DNA of 64,000 nucleotides from Castor canadensis (Eukaryota; Chordata; Mammalia; Rodentia; Castoridae): contig NC_133390.1 of assembly GCF_047511655.1 (NCBI RefSeq), forward strand, positions 132,361,583 to 132,425,582, in the 5' to 3' direction. Of this stretch, positions 59,071-64,000 are shown one piece after another. The position numbers and the translations under genes are program-made. How positions within the stretch are numbered: the stretch's first letter is position 1; the number at the start of each line of letters is the position of its first letter. Below the pieces are notes generated by a model that saw only the letters and a list, made by a program, of their open reading frames with translations, did not search any database and was not told the DNA's origin.

Positions 59071-59712
59071 TCAGAAGGCCAAAAGCCACATATTTTCTCT
59101 CTTACACAGATTATAAACCTCATACAAATGCAGCAATAATATGAAAGACAGACATGCCATAGGGAAGTCACAAGTGGGCATGGGTAAAAGAAGGAAGTTC
59201 TTTTGGTTGATGTCCTCTCTATACAAGAATAGGTATAGAACTTTTAAACTGGTTGAAACAACCATAAGAAAGGGACTAAGAAAGAAGAAAAATAGAGGAA
59301 ATGAACAAAATTGGGTGATAATACATACATAAGTAGAAGTGCCACAAGAAGACTCCCTGTGTAACTATTTTAAACAAGTAAAAATGACACTTCTTTTTCC
59401 TTTACTTCACAAAATTGGAGAATGGAGGGAAGAACAGGCTCTGCCTGATTGTGGTGGGGAGGTTGATACCAGTCAGAGAGGAGAGGTGGTGGAGAAAGGG
59501 TGTAAGAGGGTGAATATGGTGCAAATACTGCATACACATGAATGGAAACAGAAAAAAGATACCTGTTGAAACTATTTCTTGGATGGGAGATGTGGGAATA
59601 AAGGAGAATGGTGGAGAGTGTGAATTCAAGTATGACATAGTTGATATATTGTAAGAAACTTTGTAAATGCCACAATGAATCTCTATCCAGAACAGCAACA
59701 AAATAAAATAAA
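59071..59712 (+). mobile_element. Older 5'-truncated L1 3' end
   Basis: Flanked by 12-bp duplications 'aaagaaatggtg' (59059-59070 and 59713-59724). It starts at the last codons of ORF2 (AKSHIFSL-like). It carries a 3' UTR of a different subfamily from the young copies, ending 'ttgtaaatgccacaatgaat' and 'caaaataaaataaaa'. The copy at 49190-49255 has the same type of end. Confidence 0.85.
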
Positions 59713-59766
59713 AAAGAAATGGTGGAAATATGCAGCTTTGTCTGAATGGGTATAAGATAATTTTAT

Positions 59767-61882
59767 GGGGGGATCCAAGATGGCAACTAGGGTATGGAAG
59801 AAGAAAGCCTAACCTCCATGACTCCAAAACCTCCTTGAGAAGTTGGAGCAACACCTGGGTAACTCTGACTGCCTCTAGCCAAAATAATAACCGCCATCAC
59901 ACTAGGTGCAGGAAAAAACTCAAACACTGACCCACAAATCAGCCTTTAATTGCACCTAACAGCTGCGACCCACTGCACAGCCAGCAAGGTGGGTCCAGCC
60001 CTAGGGAAACCCTCCTTCCCCACAGCCATTTTTTTCTTTCCTCTTCTTTTTTCTTTCCTTCACTTCTCCTCTTCCATCAAAAGGAAATAAAGCAACAACC
60101 AGAATCCAACCTTTCACACCCTGAACCCCTAGACCAGGGAAAGCTTCTTCACAACATGCTACACTGAGAAAATTTGGGGGCTGCCACCACCACTGCAACT
60201 GCAGTTGCCACAGCCAGCTCCAAACCTGCCTGCAAGACATTTGACAGAACAAACAGGTGAGGGCCACATGTCATGCAGTACTCCCCCCAACCCCCATAAA
60301 CCAGCACAGCCCTTGGGCAGACTGACCCTCCCCCCAAAAATCTGAATAAAAACCAGAAAACTGTAATCTAGCACATCAGAGGGGGTGGGAACACTGAAAG
60401 TGCACCAGAGAAAGGGGGAAGGCAAGGAGCTAATCTCAGTGCAAACTATCAATCAACAAATACTGGAAAGGCAGGAAGGTGGACAGCAGGTGGGCAATAA
60501 GCCACTCCCTGAAGCAGGGCAGATAGTGGATAACAGAGCTCATCTCGTGAGCCAGTGAGTAGCACGCAAAGCCAAACTGCCCTGCAAAACCGAAAAGTAA
60601 ACAACAAACAGTCATAACACACTGACAGCAGAGGGGGCTGATGGAACACTGAACCTGCCCCAGAGAAAGGGGACAAGACAAAGAAATAAGCCCCCAGCCC
60701 AGAAATCCCAGTAAACAAGCACAGTGAAAAGCCATCTCCAAAGCAGGGAAAGCAGTGGACTACATGATTGATCTCCTGAACCAGAGGGCAGCATTCAAAC
60801 TGAACTGCCCCACCTTGCTGGGGGAGGAGCTGATCAAGCAGCTGCAGCTAAAGGGTAACACAGCTATCAGCTGGGGAAATCAATAGCTCTGACCACACTG
60901 CATGATCTGGCAAAGCTACCTCACCTCACAATTTCAATTTAACTGGTAGAAGAACAAAATACTACTCATAAGCCAATCACCTGGTGAGAACAAGTCAGAG
61001 CTTCTGCATATATGCCAATACCAGGACTGGATGCTGGAGGAGTAACTCCAGAACTTAAATTAAGACTGAACTTGTATTGTTCCTGAACATGGTGCTTTTC
61101 TTTTCTTTTTTTGTTTTTTGTTTGTTTGTTCAGTTATTGTGGGTTTTCAATTTTTATTTCTATTACTATTATCTTTTTTCCCCTTTCTATACTATCAACT
61201 TCACCATCATCATCTTCTCATCCTTACTCTCACTCCCTTCACTCTCCCTCATTCTCCAGTGCAAAAATGCATTGCTCTCCTCCCCAACAATTCATTCTGC
61301 CTCTTCTCACTCACTCTCTTCCCCTGCCCTCACCTTCCCTTCCCATTCTCCCTGAACCTGTCAGCAGACTATCCCTCTCTCCTATACACTCATCACCTGC
61401 TGACCAACCTACTATATCAACTTTACAAAACCTCAAACCCCTTCAATTCCTGACACAAGCATCCTCCACTACAACAGAAATATACCCAAATACACACAAA
61501 GACCACAAAACCAGCAGCTCCCACACTGCTTCCCGCACTCACCCACCCTACTTCCCACCTCCCCCTTTAGTGTTTGGGGAGTATCTAACTCCCCAAATTT
61601 CTATAACTAGCCTTACAAACATTAACCTCCCAACTCCCACTGCTTATAGATATTACTACCAAGGAGTCTTCTATATAACATATAAATTACTGGTCAGGTA
61701 TTAAAACTGTGAATTAGTTATTACTAAATTACACCCAGACCAAGGACAGAAGTAGCACACCAACCTAGCTAAAATCCTAAGACAGCAACAAAACAAAAAA
61801 TTAAATGAAGGGAAAGAAAACAGGTGACTAAAACCACCAACTAGCTTATCAAGAACATATTTGCACAGTACCAAGTGGAACA
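59767..61882 (+). promoter_or_regulatory. L1 5' UTR with tandem units
   Basis: About 2.1 kb precedes ORF1. Units of about 255 bp recur: 'ccagagaaag' at 60405 and 60660, each after an 'agagggggt/ct...gaacactg' block and before an 'aagtaaacaa' or 'agtaaacaag' stretch. A T/C-rich part lies at about 61080-61400. Promoter activity is inferred from the family. Confidence 0.7.
59775..59784 (+). promoter_or_regulatory. YY1-type site at the L1 5' end
   Basis: 'ccaagatggc' sits within the first 20 bp of the element, the position of the known YY1 site of human L1. It matches the other L1's site at 28634-28642. Confidence 0.65.
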
Positions 61883-63100
61883 ATGGGAAGAAGAAAAATG
61901 GATGGAAACCACTCTCCCCCAAAAAATAATTTAATACAGGATTCAGAGGGAAATGAAGAAAATGGATACCCAGTCCCTGACTCCAACAAAACAAAGATAA
62001 ATGACACCAAGGAACCCAGCTATGCCCACAAAAACAAACTCAAAGAAGAAATTCTGCAAGTAATCACTGAGAATTTCATGGAGATGATACTAGACACAGT
62101 TAACCAAAGATGCACTCAAAAAATTTCAAGAGACCAAAAATAATGAATACAAGAAGACACAGAAACTAATAAATGAAATCATAGGAGCCTTAAATAAACA
62201 CCAAAGTGAAACAGAGAACACTATAAATAGAGAGATAAATTAATTAAAGATGAAAATAGAAAATGTTAAAAAGGAAGTGACCCATGATATGGAAAAACCT
62301 CAGAAAAAAGAATCAAACAGAAACACAAAACACACTGGAAGGCCACTCCAGAAGACTAGAACAAGCAGAAGACAGAATCTCAGAACTTGAAGATAAAATA
62401 GAAATTAAAGGAAGAACTGAAGAACTGTTAGTCAAACAACACAAAACCTGGGAAAGGAATATGAAAGAACTCACCAACACAATCAAAAGACCAAACCTGA
62501 GAATCATGGGCATTGAAGAAGGAGAATAGGTCCAAACAAAAAGGATCCATAATATATGCAATAAAATAATAGCACAAAATGTCCTAAATCTAGAGAAAGT
62601 TACGCCCATTCAGGTTCAGGAAGCCACAGGACACCAAATACACTTGACCAAAATAGAACTTCCCCATGACATATTATCATTAAAACAACAAACACAGAGA
62701 ATAGAGAAAGACTATTGAAAGCTGTAAGAGAGAAAAAACAGATAACATATAAAGGTAAGCCCATCAAAATCACAGTAGATTTCTCAACAGAAACCTTAAA
62801 AGCAAGAAAGGCATGGGATGAGGTATTCCAGGCACTTAATGAAAATAACTTCAATCCTAGGATACTCTACCCAACAAAACTATATTTCAAAATAGGTGGA
62901 GCAATAAAAATCTTCCGTGACAAGCAGAAACTAAAACAATATGTGACTACCAAGCCACCACTACAAAAGATTCTCCAAGGAATTCTGCACCCAGAAAATG
63001 AAAGCAAACAAAACCGTGAGAAGACAGGCAGTATAAAACCACAGGAGAAAAAACACAAGGAATCTGAGAATAACATTGATTCAGCTGCACACAATCATAT
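61883..63100 (+). pseudogene. L1 ORF1, decayed
   Basis: It starts at the ATG at 61883. The N-terminus is Lys/Asn-rich (61883-62143), then a frame break. A coiled coil follows, and the RRM-type part with RPNLRIMGIEEGE (about 62490-62528) ends at a TAG at 62527. The C-terminal domain reopens at about 62715 with KKQITYKGKPIKITVDFSTE and GGAIKIFRDKQKLKQYVTT. Domain order is that of a normal ORF1p (trimeric RNA-binding chaperone), but several stops and shifts make it non-coding as a whole. Confidence 0.88.
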
Positions 63101-63104
63101 ACTT

Positions 63105-64000
63105 AAACAGCAGGAATCACTACATACCTATCAATATTAACACTGAGTGTCAATGGACTCAACTCCCCCATCAAAAGACACCATTTAGCAAACTGTATTA
63201 AAAAGGAAGATCCAACAATCTGTTGTTTACAGGAAGACTCATCTCATTGACTGAAACAAACACTGACTTAGGGTGAAAGGCTAGAAGAAGATTTACTAAG
63301 CCAGTGGCCCTCAAAAATAGGCGGGAGTAGCAACACTTATCTCTGACAAAGTAGACTTCAAACTTACATTGATCAAACAAAATAAAGAAGGACAATTCAT
63401 ACTAACAAAATGGAAATACACCAAAAGGAAATAACAATTATCAACCTATATACACCCAACAAAAATGCACCCAATTTCATTAAACATACACTGAAGGACC
63501 TAAAAACATATATAAACTCCAACACAGTGGTAGTGGGAGACTTTAATACCCCCATTCACCAATAGATAGGTCATACAAACAAAAAATCAATAAATAAATT
63601 CTAGAACTAAATCACACCATAGATCAAAAGGACCTAGCTGATGTCTACAGAATATTTCATCCAACATCCACACAATATATATTCTTCTCAGCACTCCATG
63701 GAACTTTCTCCAAAATTGATCATATCTTAGGGCACAAAGCAAGCCTCGGCAAATATAGGAAAACAGAAATAATCCTGCGCATTCAATCTGATCACAATGT
63801 ATTAAAACTAGAACTCAACAACCAAAACAATAGCAGAAAATATGCAAACGATTGTAAGCTGAACAACACATTGCTTAATGAACAATGCATCATTGATGAA
63901 ATAAAAGAGGAAATTAAAAGTTTCCTGGCTGTTAATGAAAATGAAAACACAACCTATCAGAACCTATGGGACACAGCAAAGGCAGTCCTAAGAGGAAAGT
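63105..64000 (+). pseudogene. L1 ORF2 start (endonuclease), partial and broken
   Basis: The ORF2 opening reads GITTYLSILTLSVNGLNSPI, where the minus-strand relative has LTLNVNG. Then come KKEDPTICCLQE and a stop at about 63248. Later pieces encode VVGDFNTPIH (about 63530) and a TFSKIDH-like catalytic region (63705-63725). This is the APE-type endonuclease, with Asn changed to Ser in the first conserved block. The remainder is beyond the window. Confidence 0.85.

Larger units (their letters stand above)
59767..64000 (+). mobile_element. L1 with 5' end, running off the window
   Basis: A plus-strand L1 starts at about 59767 ('ggggatccaagatggcaact'). Parts in order are the 5' UTR (59767-61882), ORF1 (61883 to about 63100) and ORF2 (about 63105 to beyond 64000). 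Coding parts are closely similar to the element at 19969-28650 but carry stops and shifts. The 3' end and target duplication lie outside the window, so completeness cannot be judged. Confidence 0.9.

Noticed and set aside
61077-61704. Up to 197-codon plus-strand open frames
   Set aside because: Low-complexity T/C-rich part of the L1 5' UTR. Three overlapping frames are all Ser/Pro/Leu/Phe-rich.
1-64000. CRISPR array, operon or prokaryotic-type system
   Set aside because: Repeat content, processed retrocopies and LINE/SINE structure are mammalian. No regularly spaced direct repeats with unique spacers were seen.

Overview
This is a vertebrate (mammalian) intergenic or intronic window with no intact protein-coding gene that I can support. 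Repeats place it in a non-murid rodent. It has ID-type (tRNA-Ala-derived) SINEs, 7SL/B1-like plus ID dimeric SINEs in the B1-dID arrangement, and several young LINE-1 copies sharing one lineage-specific 3' end. That combination fits squirrel-related or beaver/kangaroo-rat-related rodents. Castorimorpha (beaver-like) is my inference, not something the sequence proves.

Layout. Positions 1-17.5 kb are mostly unique sequence with microsatellites, one ID SINE, old MIR/L2-like relics, an old repeat and an exact 69-bp tandem duplication. From 17.5 to about 31.5 kb there is a nest of LINE-1 insertions on the minus strand. An ancient L1M-type element is split by a full-length-ended L1 (19969-28650, 14-bp target duplication). 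That L1 is split by a second, 5'-truncated L1 (21740-24669, 13-bp target duplication) that seems to carry a 3'-transduced L1 tail. It is also split by a short plus-strand L1 tail (20694-21118, 15-bp target duplication). From 29 to 35 kb are dimeric SINEs, a MER5A-like DNA transposon relic, an 89-bp L1 tail insertion with perfect target duplications, and old plus-strand L1 debris.

35.8-38.9 kb holds a processed retrocopy of MIA2/CTAGE5 (an ER-exit-site cargo receptor) with stops, frameshifts, a poly(A) signal and a poly(A) tail. Its 3' UTR consists of three imperfect tandem units. 39-49.6 kb is a mosaic of LTR-like, MER5-like, SINE and older L1 fragments. 50.45-53.1 kb is a second processed retrocopy, a badly decayed GOLGA2 (GM130, cis-Golgi matrix protein) pseudogene. 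53.5-59.7 kb has microsatellites, SINEs, a very young 1.1-kb L1 3' fragment (17-bp target duplication) and an older 640-bp L1 3' fragment (12-bp target duplication). From about 59767 to the window edge runs the 5' half of an L1 on the plus strand: 5' UTR with tandem units and a YY1-type site, decayed ORF1, and the start of ORF2.

There is no operon or pathway here. The common thread is L1-driven retrotransposition: L1 ends, SINE insertions and two processed gene copies, several with target duplications readable by eye. I found no CRISPR array, tRNA or rRNA gene, or novel multi-gene system.
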